This document shows positions 25,015-30,493 of a DNA stretch of 30,493 nucleotides, one piece after another (the first letter of the stretch is position 1; each line of letters starts with the position of its first letter). A program made the translations under genes and the position numbers. The stretch is taken from assembly GCF_000720475.1 (NCBI RefSeq), contig NZ_JOAP01000078.1, forward strand, positions 1 through 30,493. Direction: 5' to 3'. This stretch comes from Streptomyces aureocirculatus. Its GTDB lineage: Bacteria > Actinomycetota > Actinomycetes > Streptomycetales > Streptomycetaceae. The notes beneath the pieces were generated by a model, which saw only the letters and a list, made by a program, of their open reading frames with translations, was not told the origin of the DNA and searched no databases.

Positions 25015-25044
25015 CGTCCTCTCAGGCTGCTACCTGAGAGGACG
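25015..25044 (+). terminator. Terminator hairpin
   Basis: CGTCCTCTCAGG and CCTGAGAGGACG form a 12-bp perfect stem with a 6-base loop, 36 bases after the small membrane protein gene. It isolates that gene from the displaced RHS tail. Confidence 0.75.
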
Positions 25045-25057
25045 GCATGCGGGCCGT

Positions 25058-25452
25058 GTGAAGTGCGTAGCGACCTCGGAGTGGGGTTTCCTCCCAGCCT
25101 ACAGTTTCGCAGGCGGCTACCGATGCTCTGCCGGCCTGTACCACTTACGACTTGCAATGACCCGCTTCACCCAGCCCGACCCCTCCGGCCAGGAAAAGAA
25201 TCCCTATCTCTACGCCGAAGGCGACCCCGTCAACCGCATTGACCCGAGCGGGCTGTTCTCTCTGGGAGGGTTCCTGAAGGACACGATCGGAGGCACCCTT
25301 ATCGGCGCCGCAGGCGGCTGCGCTTCGGGGGCCGTAGGGAGTATCTGGACTGGCCCCGGCGCCTTGGTCGGATGCGGGATCGGTGCGGCCACTGGGGCCT
25401 TGGGGGTGCCGTCACGGGCGCGGCCACCTACCTATGGAATGACCTCACCTAG
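25058..25452 (+). pseudogene. Displaced (orphan) RHS end with an alternative Gly-rich toxin tail
   Basis: The start is a worn copy of the RHS core end (YSFAGGYRCSAGLYHL, with the RYYDPH block deleted), then an almost perfect copy of the last RHS segment. A different tail of about 65 residues follows: LGGFLKDTIGGTLIGAAGGC, then ASGAVGSIWTGPGALVGCGI. A one-base shift near 25405 separates the end of the tail (GGAVTGAATYLWNDLT, stop at 25450-25452). The tail is full of GxxxG-like spacing and has two cysteines, resembling membrane-inserting bacteriocin peptides. As a silent cassette it could replace the active RHS tail by recombination. Confidence 0.7.
25157..25263 (+). repeat. RHS core end, recipient copy of the direct repeat
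   Basis: It matches 24377-24483 with a few silent changes (for example GAAAAGAATCCC for GAGAAGAACCCC). It is the homology arm through which the orphan tail could be exchanged. Confidence 0.85.
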
Positions 25453-25512
25453 TACTCACCGTGATGTTCGCAGCACATGGCTGGGAGGCCATGGCCCAGT
25501 GGAAGGCTGGCG

Positions 25513-25608
25513 ATGGATCTCACTCTTATTATCGCCTGCGGAATCGGCGGAGCCGTCTGCGGAGGCGTTGCTGTAGTCATCGCCGGAAGGCGAAGGAGAC
25601 AGCGGTGA
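25513..25608 (+). CDS. 31-residue single-helix membrane protein
   Basis: GGAAGG lies 6 bases before an ATG that opens a 31-codon frame. It consists of one hydrophobic segment (DLTLIIACGIGGAVCGGVAV) followed by a very basic end, AGRRRRQR. It starts 60 bases after the orphan tail's stop, the place expected for that tail's immunity gene. It is too small for family recognition, but the ribosome site, helix and charge pattern match its neighbours. Confidence 0.5.
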   Translation: MDLTLIIACGIGGAVCGGVAVVIAGRRRRQR

Positions 25609-25676
25609 ATTACCGCAGTTCTCCAGGCTGAAGCCGTTGAGCCCTTGAGGTGTGTGGAGAAACAGGATGATCAATG

Positions 25677-25880
25677 ATGCATGAGCCCCCTGAGCGTCCA
25701 GGTCTTCGTCGTGCGATGACCCAACTGCTCATTGTCCTGCTAGTCCTCTACCTGGTGTGGTTCTTCATCTCTTACCTCACCGGGGGATCGCTCGGGGCGT
25801 CACTCACCGCACCACTCATCCTCCTGGCACCCGGAGCCGGGATAGCAGTTATCCGCTACAAGCAGTTCAAGCACCGTTAG
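25677..25880 (+). CDS. Small two-helix membrane protein
   Basis: This 67-residue protein starts at ATG 25677, with an in-frame ATG at 25674. It has one long hydrophobic segment (QLLIVLLVLYLVWFFISYLT), a second one (LTAPLILLAPGAGIAVI) and a basic end RYKQFKHR. It lies in the array of tiny membrane proteins after the RHS cassettes. The likely role is immunity to a hydrophobic RHS tail, by position only. The ribosome site is weak (GGATGATC). Confidence 0.55.
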   Translation: MHEPPERPGLRRAMTQLLIVLLVLYLVWFFISYLTGGSLGASLTAPLILLAPGAGIAVIRYKQFKHR

Positions 25881-25891
25881 GACCGAGACAT

Positions 25892-25914
25892 GTGGGACCC
25901 TGCGGGTCTCACAA
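25892..25914 (+). terminator. Possible terminator hairpin
   Basis: TGTGGGACCC and GGGTCTCACA pair with one mismatch and a 3-base loop, 12 bases after the preceding stop. Confidence 0.45.
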
Positions 25915-25934
25915 GGCATTGACAGAGGTGTTGC

Positions 25935-26069
25935 ATGCTGAATTCGGGGCCACCCACGGCTCGCGGCGTCTATGAGGTCAGCAGTACGACCGACCTTGTG
26001 GTATTCATCGGCCTCGCCATTGTAATTCTGGTCGCCGTGGTGTGGTGGCAACGGCGCCGCCGCAACTAG
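25935..26069 (+). CDS. 44-residue single-helix membrane protein
   Basis: GAGGTG lies about 6 bases before the ATG. After a polar start (MLNSGPPTARGVYEVSSTTD) there is one membrane helix (LVVFIGLAIVILVAVVWW) and a basic end QRRRRN. It is the fourth tiny membrane protein with the same layout in 1.3 kb. It may be an immunity factor whose toxin tail has been lost. Confidence 0.55.
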   Translation: MLNSGPPTARGVYEVSSTTDLVVFIGLAIVILVAVVWWQRRRRN

Positions 26070-26397
26070 GCTATCGGCCTCACAATCACCTGCAGCGAAC
26101 GGAGTGAAAGCGTCAGCCTTTCGCCGAGGCGGGCGCCCTCCGATGCCGTCTCATGGCCCCGGCTGCTCTTCCCTGTCCAGCCGGGGCTCCTCACGTCTAG
26201 CGGTGCCAACCAGGCCGACTTCCCGCGCCGCGGTGCTGCACAGGGCCCGGCAGGAGGAAAGTCGGCATGAACTGCAAGATCAGCGGTGGACACCGCCATG
26301 TACGAGGGCAAGCACACCGGCCAGGGAGTGCTGGCCAACCCGTGCCCGTAGGTACGCATCTGATGATTGCCTGGATGGTGCCGGTCTGTCGGCGAGC
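26070..26397. other. Probable toxin-tail debris upstream of SUKH gene
   Basis: Short protein-like traces are visible on the plus strand: MNCKISGGHR from 26268 and, in a shifted frame, MYEGKHTGQGVLANPCP ending at a TAG near 26349. Their position just before a SUKH immunity gene suggests a decayed nuclease-type RHS tail. I cannot assign a family. Confidence 0.3.
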
Positions 26398-26408
26398 GGA
26401 GGACTCGA

Positions 26409-26978
26409 GTGTCGGTGGATGAGTCGTGGGAGAAGATCGAACGCTGGCTGGACCAGTACGCTCCGCAAGAACAGCCTCTGCCGGGGCCGTGTACCCGCTC
26501 CGAGCTGGACGACCTCCACAGCGTGCTCGGCGTGCGGCTGCCCAAGGACGTTGAGCAGTCGCTGTTACGGCACAACGGGTCGGGGCTCACCGATGTCATC
26601 CCGCGCACGTACGCGCTCTACAGCGTCAAGCACATCGCTGACGATCACCTTGGAACGCTCACGTACAAGCTGGAGAACGATCATTACGGCTCGGACGACA
26701 GCCGCCTGATCGTGCCCATCGGCGCGCTGGGCGAAATGCAGCTCGTCGTCGACACCCAGACAGGGCATCTCGGGTCATGGGACATCGAGGAGACCGGCTA
26801 CCGCTGGTACGAAGGCCCGGGGTGGGCATCCCTTTCGGCCGTGCTCGACATCACGGGAAACGCCCTGGCATCCCCGCCCCCGTGGATCGCAGTCATGGGT
26901 GAAGGTGATCAGTGGCGGGCCATCGATATGGACACCGATTTCCCGGGAACACTGGTCTGGGCCGACGTCAGGGGGTAG
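26409..26978 (+). CDS. SMI1/KNR4 (SUKH) family immunity-type protein
   Basis: This 189-residue soluble protein has the SUKH start SWEKIERWLDQYAPQEQPLP. The hallmark follows: SELDDLHSVLGVRLPKDVEQ, then SLLRHNGSGL (about residues 30-60). Later strands carry LIVPIGALGEMQLVVDTQTG. GTG 26409 has GGAGGA 5 bases upstream. It lies at the end of the RHS cassette region, where immunity genes for replaced nuclease tails pile up. Its toxin partner is probably the decayed trace just upstream or one carried by competitors. Confidence 0.85.
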   Translation: MSVDESWEKIERWLDQYAPQEQPLPGPCTRSELDDLHSVLGVRLPKDVEQSLLRHNGSGLTDVIPRTYALYSVKHIADDHLGTLTYKLENDHYGSDDSRLIVPIGALGEMQLVVDTQTGHLGSWDIEETGYRWYEGPGWASLSAVLDITGNALASPPPWIAVMGEGDQWRAIDMDTDFPGTLVWADVRG

Positions 26979-27410
26979 CCCGTCGTTTGCCCTAGCAGGG
27001 CGCGGACGTACCTCACCTCAAGCGGCGCCGTCCTCGCCAGACATCCGGTACGGGGCTGAGGGGCCGGACAGATTGTTCCGGGCAATCAGGCGAGAGGCCA
27101 CGGCCAGCGCGGTCTCCGCGTCAGCGGGTTCCACGATGCTCTGGGCCATGCCAGGGACGGTCCGATGGGCGAGGAGAGAGGTCACACCGCGGCAGACGCG
27201 CCTTGCAGACTCCGGAGTTCGCAGCGCCCCGGGTGTTCAGTCGTCCGTGGCCTTGACGCTTACAGGAGGGAAGCACCCGGAACATGCCATACCGGGCAGA
27301 GATTCGGCCGCGCAAAAGGAATGTGCTGAAGCGGAGAATCTGAAGCTCGTAGCGTCGCTTACCTGCCGTTGCCATTGAGGTGCACGGGGCGCCTTCGGTG
27401 TGCACGGCGG
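26979..27410. other. Intergenic with a possible short minus-strand remnant
   Basis: On the minus strand 27149-27018 the 43-residue frame MAQSIVEPADAETALAVASR then LIARNNLSG reads like a piece of real protein and is open further upstream. It has no ribosome site or recognisable family. Nothing else is supported. Confidence 0.3.
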
Positions 27411-27425
27411 GGAGGGGATTCGCCA

Positions 27426-28454
27426 GTGTTACGCAGATGGACGCGCGGTGCCGCTACAGGTGTGGTGGTGCTTGCGTTGACGGGGGGACTGGTGTCGGCG
27501 GCACAGGCCGCGCCGAGGGCGCAGGAGTTGTCGCTGCGCGTGTCGGTGGGCACCGCGCAGCCTGTGCCGGCCACGCAGGCGCGGGCGGCGGTGCCGTGCG
27601 AGCGGGGCAAGGCCTACTACACCCGCTACCAGAGCTGCATCGTGGTGGGCGCCACGGTGACGCTGCTGCGCAACGGCCGTCCGGTGGGGAACGCGAAGTT
27701 CGACATCACGCACAAGATGACGCTGAAGCAGAAGTCGCTGAAGTGGTCGGAGAGCGTCAAGATCGGCAAGGCGCGGCTGGTGAACGCCTCCGGTGTGACG
27801 GTCAGGCTGAAGGTGACGTGCGGCGGCAAGTGCAAGCCCGACAACCGCTTCCCGCGCGGCCGCAAGCTCGGCCGGGAGTTCTCGGGGAAGGTCAACTACC
27901 AGGACAAGGTCGCCAAGCTGAAGAAGGACAACACGTCGGCGAAGTACGTGTTCACCTTCACCAAGCCCGGCTACAGCCCGGGCGGGTTCAACTACCGGTC
28001 GGTGCCCTTCCGCTGTGACGACACGTTCTGGAACCGGCAGCACACCCGCCGCACCCTCAGCGCGGGCTGTGCGTTCCACACCTTCATCCCGGTGATGACG
28101 ACGATGCGGACGCTCCCGGAGATCGCCAAGAACATCCGCAAGGTGCAGTCGGGCGGCGGCCACTACGGGCGGATCGGCTCCGGCAAGCCGCTGCACCGCG
28201 AAGCGGACCAGCAGGCCATCACCGACAACCGGAACAAGGTCTGCCCGCGCGGGCAGACCCCGCCGCGGCCGGGCCTGTCGTGCGACGAGTACCCCTTCGC
28301 CACCACCCGCGAGGGCGGCCACCATGTGCCCGCAAACAGCCGCGGCACCGCCTGGGTGCCCGAGGAGGAACAGAACAAGCAGGGCGGCCGGGTCACGACC
28401 TTCCACAAGAAGGAGCGGATCGTGCACCGTGATGCGTTCTGGGTGAGCGTGTGA
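27426..28454 (+). CDS. Secreted NucA/NucB-domain deoxyribonuclease, copy 3 (complete)
   Basis: This 342-residue precursor is the only complete member of the three paired nucleases. GTG 27426 has GGAGGGG 8 bases upstream. The signal peptide is RRWTRGAATGVVVLALTGGL with likely cleavage near AQA-AP. A beta-rich domain with cysteine pairs (RYQSCIVVGATVTLL and VTCGGKCKPDN) comes first, then the RCDD...GCAFH link. The catalytic part follows: PLHREADQQAITDNRNKVC, CDEYPFATTREGGHH (around residues 282-296) and the end motif FHKKERIVHRDAFWV. Family members cleave DNA without strict sequence preference. An exported enzyme could attack competitors' DNA, recycle DNA or act during developmental lysis. The cognate ComJ-like gene follows after a strong hairpin. 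Confidence 0.85.
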   Translation: MLRRWTRGAATGVVVLALTGGLVSAAQAAPRAQELSLRVSVGTAQPVPATQARAAVPCERGKAYYTRYQSCIVVGATVTLLRNGRPVGNAKFDITHKMTLKQKSLKWSESVKIGKARLVNASGVTVRLKVTCGGKCKPDNRFPRGRKLGREFSGKVNYQDKVAKLKKDNTSAKYVFTFTKPGYSPGGFNYRSVPFRCDDTFWNRQHTRRTLSAGCAFHTFIPVMTTMRTLPEIAKNIRKVQSGGGHYGRIGSGKPLHREADQQAITDNRNKVCPRGQTPPRPGLSCDEYPFATTREGGHHVPANSRGTAWVPEEEQNKQGGRVTTFHKKERIVHRDAFWVSV

Positions 28455-28485
28455 CGGCCCGGGCGGCCATCGTGTAGGCAGTTTT

Positions 28486-28525
28486 CGTGGTGGCCGTGCC
28501 CGGCGCACTGGGCACGGCCACCACG
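28486..28525 (+). terminator. 16-bp perfect hairpin between nuclease and inhibitor genes
   Basis: CGTGGTGGCCGTGCCC pairs perfectly with 28510-28525 across an 8-base loop, 31 bases after the nuclease stop. It occupies the same place as the long hairpin of copy 1. Confidence 0.75.
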
Positions 28526-28572
28526 AGACTCCCGTCCGCTGTGGCAGTCAACGCCGAAGGAGAGCCGAGGCT

Positions 28573-29178
28573 ATGCAGGTTCCCGTGTCGCACCACCAGT
28601 TCGTCCTGTTCGACACCGACGCCGAGGCGCCCGAGGAGAGCATCGACGACACCCGGGCCGGCAACGGGCTCGTCACCGTCAACGCCGAGGGCACCTACGC
28701 CAGCGTGATGACCGGCACCCCCCACGGCACCCTCGAGGTCACCTTCGACATCCAGGACAGCCAACCGCCCCTGGACACCGGCGGCTGGGACGAGACCGTC
28801 GAAGTCAGCATGTACTTCTCCGGCCAGGGCCCCATGGCAGGCGATCCGCTCCCCGACGACGTCGTCGACGTTCCGCTGCCCGCAGACGACGAGGACTACC
28901 AGTGGTGGCGCTTCCGCTTCCACGCCCGCGGCCGCGACACCATCCACACCCCGGATGCGCAGCCCGAGGAACACCTCGTACAGATCTGGCCCGCCCCCCG
29001 GGCCCCGGAGGTACGGCACAAGCTCACCGACCAGACCGGCCACCGCCGCCGCAACCCTGACCCGCACTACTACGCCCAGGCCAAAGCCGCCGAAGCAGCC
29101 AGCCCCGCCGACTCCGCCGACACCTACGCCAGCCACCCCATGGCGCCACGCTCGGCTCGTCTGGACGAACACACCTGA
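28573..29178 (+). CDS. ComJ/Nin-like nuclease inhibitor candidate, copy 3
   Basis: This 201-residue acidic soluble protein starts MQVPVSHHQFVLFDTDAEAP. As I recall it, Bacillus Nin/ComJ has a very similar beginning (ISYHQFTVF), and the later plan is also comparable: a GLVTVNAEGTYASVMTG strand pair, WDETVEVSMYFS, then EEHLVQIWPAP. It aligns with the two other copies across residues 1-150; the last ~50 residues are a divergent charged tail. AAGGAG lies about 10 bases before the ATG. The partner nuclease is complete, so this is the copy in which a functional DNase-inhibitor relation is most likely. Because the nuclease is exported, the inhibitor would act on precursor or re-entering enzyme in the cytoplasm. 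Confidence 0.68.
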   Translation: MQVPVSHHQFVLFDTDAEAPEESIDDTRAGNGLVTVNAEGTYASVMTGTPHGTLEVTFDIQDSQPPLDTGGWDETVEVSMYFSGQGPMAGDPLPDDVVDVPLPADDEDYQWWRFRFHARGRDTIHTPDAQPEEHLVQIWPAPRAPEVRHKLTDQTGHRRRNPDPHYYAQAKAAEAASPADSADTYASHPMAPRSARLDEHT

Positions 29179-29349
29179 CTCCTGCCCGGACAAGCACAGC
29201 AACCGGAAGTCCTGAACGGGCTGCCGCCAGGACGCGGGCAGCCGTCGCTCACATCAGCGCAACGTTTCTCCGGTGACGTTCTTCCCCCACTCGGCTGAGA
29301 CTTCTGCCAATCCCCGGCACACACGCGCGCAGCCGGTCAGCCTGCCGGG

Positions 29350-29598
29350 GTGATCAAGAACTTCGCCCGCGGCCTTGCCGCGCTCAGTCTGTCCCTGACC
29401 CCCCTCTTTGTTCCGGCTCCGGCACAGGCCGCTGCCCCCGCCGAGACCACCACGTTGGCCGACGCCGTGCACCGCCTCCCCGTGGCCGGTGAGAGCCGTG
29501 ACGGCTACACCCGCACCGCGTTCAAGCACTGGAACGCCGGCGCGGTGAAGTCCGACGGCTGCAACACCCGCATTATCTGCACGGCTCATTGGGCGTAG
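29350..29598 (+). pseudogene. Secreted HNH (DUF1524-type) nuclease, N-terminal fragment A
   Basis: An 82-residue frame starts with a signal peptide (ARGLAALSLSLTPLFVPAPA, cleavage near AQA-AA). It continues as the front of a Streptomyces secreted HNH nuclease: ADAVHRLPVAGESRDGYTRT, AFKHWN and DGCNTR. It stops nine codons after CNTR, where relatives continue with EVL and the DIDHLVPL catalytic part. No HNH motif is present, so it cannot cut DNA. GTG 29350 has only a weak ribosome site. It could still be exported as a ~55-residue peptide. Confidence 0.7.
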
Positions 29599-29755
29599 GT
29601 CACAACGTCGCAGGTGCACGGGCACTTTAACGTTTCTGCGGCTTTTGAGGGACGTGTGGCACAAGGGTGCGGGAGGCGGAAAGGCGGCGTTTCCGAGGGA
29701 GCGGTCTGCTCGTTCTCATGCTGATCATCCCGCCTGTTCCCTTGGAGAAGAGCCC

Positions 29756-30001
29756 ATGCGTCTGCGTGCTTTCCTGACCGCTGCTCTGAGTGCGGTCGCT
29801 GTCGTGTCCCTGTCCGCTGTTCCCGCCCAGGCCGGTCCGGCAGCGGCATCCGCGCCGGGGGATGTCGTCACCACCACCTTGCATGCGGCGGTCGAAACGC
29901 TGCCGGTCGCGGAGGAGAGCCGCACCGGATACGAGCGGACCAAGTTCCGTCACTGGACCGACGCGGACCGGGACGGGTGCAACACCCGCGCCGTTATGTG
30001 A
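29756..30001 (+). pseudogene. Secreted HNH (DUF1524-type) nuclease, N-terminal fragment B
   Basis: An 81-residue frame starts with a signal peptide (MRLRAFLTAALSAVAVVSLS, cleavage near AQA-GP). The mature part reads TTLHAAVETLPVAEESRTGY, ERTKFRHWTDAD and DGCNTR, then AVM and stop. It is a paralogue of fragment A, cut at the same place. GGAG lies 8 bases before the ATG, so translation signals look intact although the catalytic part is missing. Both fragments carry TTAT just after the break. Confidence 0.7.
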
Positions 30002-30273
30002 GCACTGCATGTGTCTCGGGATCGAGTGTCTCATCCTACGTTGAGCAAAACCGCGCGGAACCCTGATCATCCACAACCAGGACGACCACGCTGACCGCAG
30101 AGGCGACTGCCCGACTATGGGGCGTTCACGAGCGCCGCCGTCCTGTGGCTTCCCGGCTCACTCGAGGTCATTTCCCAGGTGCCTGGTGATCGTTCCCCGA
30201 AACGGCTCCGCCTCCCACGGAGCGACGTCGATATGCGTGTGCACGGCGGCAGTTCGGGGTGCAAGCTACCGGG
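30002..30273. other. Intergenic, no gene seen
   Basis: Open frames here are short and not protein-like. The promoter of the following kinase gene is expected here but I see no clear boxes. Confidence 0.4.
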
Positions 30274-30493
30274 ATGAATATGGGAGAGATCGACGCGCGG
30301 TTGGTTGGTCGATTCGGCCCCGAGGCGGAGGGGGGGCTCGCTCAGGGTTCGAACCTCGCTGCGCGGCTGGCCGCGCGGTGGGGTTTGATGCTCCGTGAGC
30401 TGTTCGAGAGTGGAGCCTCCTCTGTCGTCTTGCGCTGCCAATGGCCGGACGGAACGCCGGCGGTTCTCAAACTCAGCCCAGATCGGGCGCTGT
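30274..30493 (+). CDS. Aminoglycoside phosphotransferase (APH(6)-like) family, 5' part
   Basis: The frame starting at ATG 30274 (or ATG 30280) gives NLAARLAARWGLMLRELFES then SVVLRCQWPDGTPAVLKLSP and runs off the window. This is the start of the kinase N-lobe in streptomycin 6-kinase/hydroxyurea-phosphotransferase-like proteins, with the ATP-binding lysine in AVLKLSP. In intact family members it would phosphorylate aminoglycosides or related compounds. The substrate cannot be judged from 73 residues. Confidence 0.7.
   Translation, partial: MNMGEIDARLVGRFGPEAEGGLAQGSNLAARLAARWGLMLRELFESGASSVVLRCQWPDGTPAVLKLSPDRAL

Noticed and set aside
27429..28508. Minus-strand open frame opposite the nuclease at 27426
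   Set aside because: Shadow frame without start signals; the plus strand carries the full NucA/NucB signature.
28393..29202. Minus-strand 269-residue frame opposite inhibitor copy 3
   Set aside because: Val/Gly-rich shadow; the plus-strand frame has a ribosome site and conserved paralogues.
30348..30357. GGTTCGAACC, a T-loop-like sequence suggesting a tRNA
   Set aside because: No acceptor or anticodon stem can be formed around it, and the stretch lies inside the phosphotransferase reading frame.

Overview
The window reads as chromosome-arm or plasmid DNA from a Streptomyces-like actinomycete. It is GC-rich, uses GTG starts often, and its exported proteins carry typical actinobacterial signal peptides. 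It also has an XRE-type regulator, DUF721 and SUKH genes, and several decayed IS5, IS481 and IS630 insertion sequences. Nearly everything is accessory: secreted nucleases, polymorphic-toxin parts, immunity-type proteins, toxin-antitoxin remnants and pseudogenes. No housekeeping block is visible.

Left part (1-8.3 kb): the tail of an IS5-type transposase has cut into a secreted NucA/NucB-type DNase gene, removing its signal peptide. Its downstream partner, a ComJ/Nin-like candidate nuclease inhibitor, is intact. A membrane protein with thirteen 12-residue pentapeptide-like repeats follows. Next comes a leftward pair, an exported protein then a lipoprotein, both of unknown function. A 661-residue exported protein with a divergent NucA/NucB domain comes last and converges on a SUKH (SMI1/KNR4) immunity-type gene.

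Middle part (8.3-19.5 kb): a graveyard of IS481, IS630, DUF721 and PHP-phosphoesterase fragments, then one complete IS5-family element with 3-bp target duplications. A second, deleted IS5-type copy abuts another NucA/NucB gene, 5'-truncated, again followed by an intact ComJ-like gene. Further on are an AbiEii remnant, a Phd antitoxin with a frameshifted RelE toxin, an ArsR-like regulator preceded by a 26-bp palindrome, a small secreted protein, and about 2 kb with no convincing intact gene.

Right part (19.5-30.5 kb): an XRE-type regulator and a small sigma-like protein, then an exported RHS/YD-repeat protein with a 70-residue Gly/Ala-rich, two-cysteine, membrane-active-looking tail. A tiny membrane protein follows it. 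Then comes a displaced RHS end carrying a different Gly-rich two-cysteine tail, three more tiny membrane proteins with basic C-termini, and a SUKH gene. A third, complete NucA/NucB plus ComJ-like pair follows, then two HNH-nuclease N-terminal fragments truncated at the same codon, and the start of an aminoglycoside phosphotransferase-like gene cut by the window edge.

Taken together this looks like an effector/immunity island. Three paralogous exported DNase-inhibitor pairs, an RHS toxin with exchangeable hydrophobic tails and two SUKH genes lie together. In several places the killer gene is broken while the protective gene is kept, and at three effector-immunity junctions a long perfect hairpin separates the two genes.
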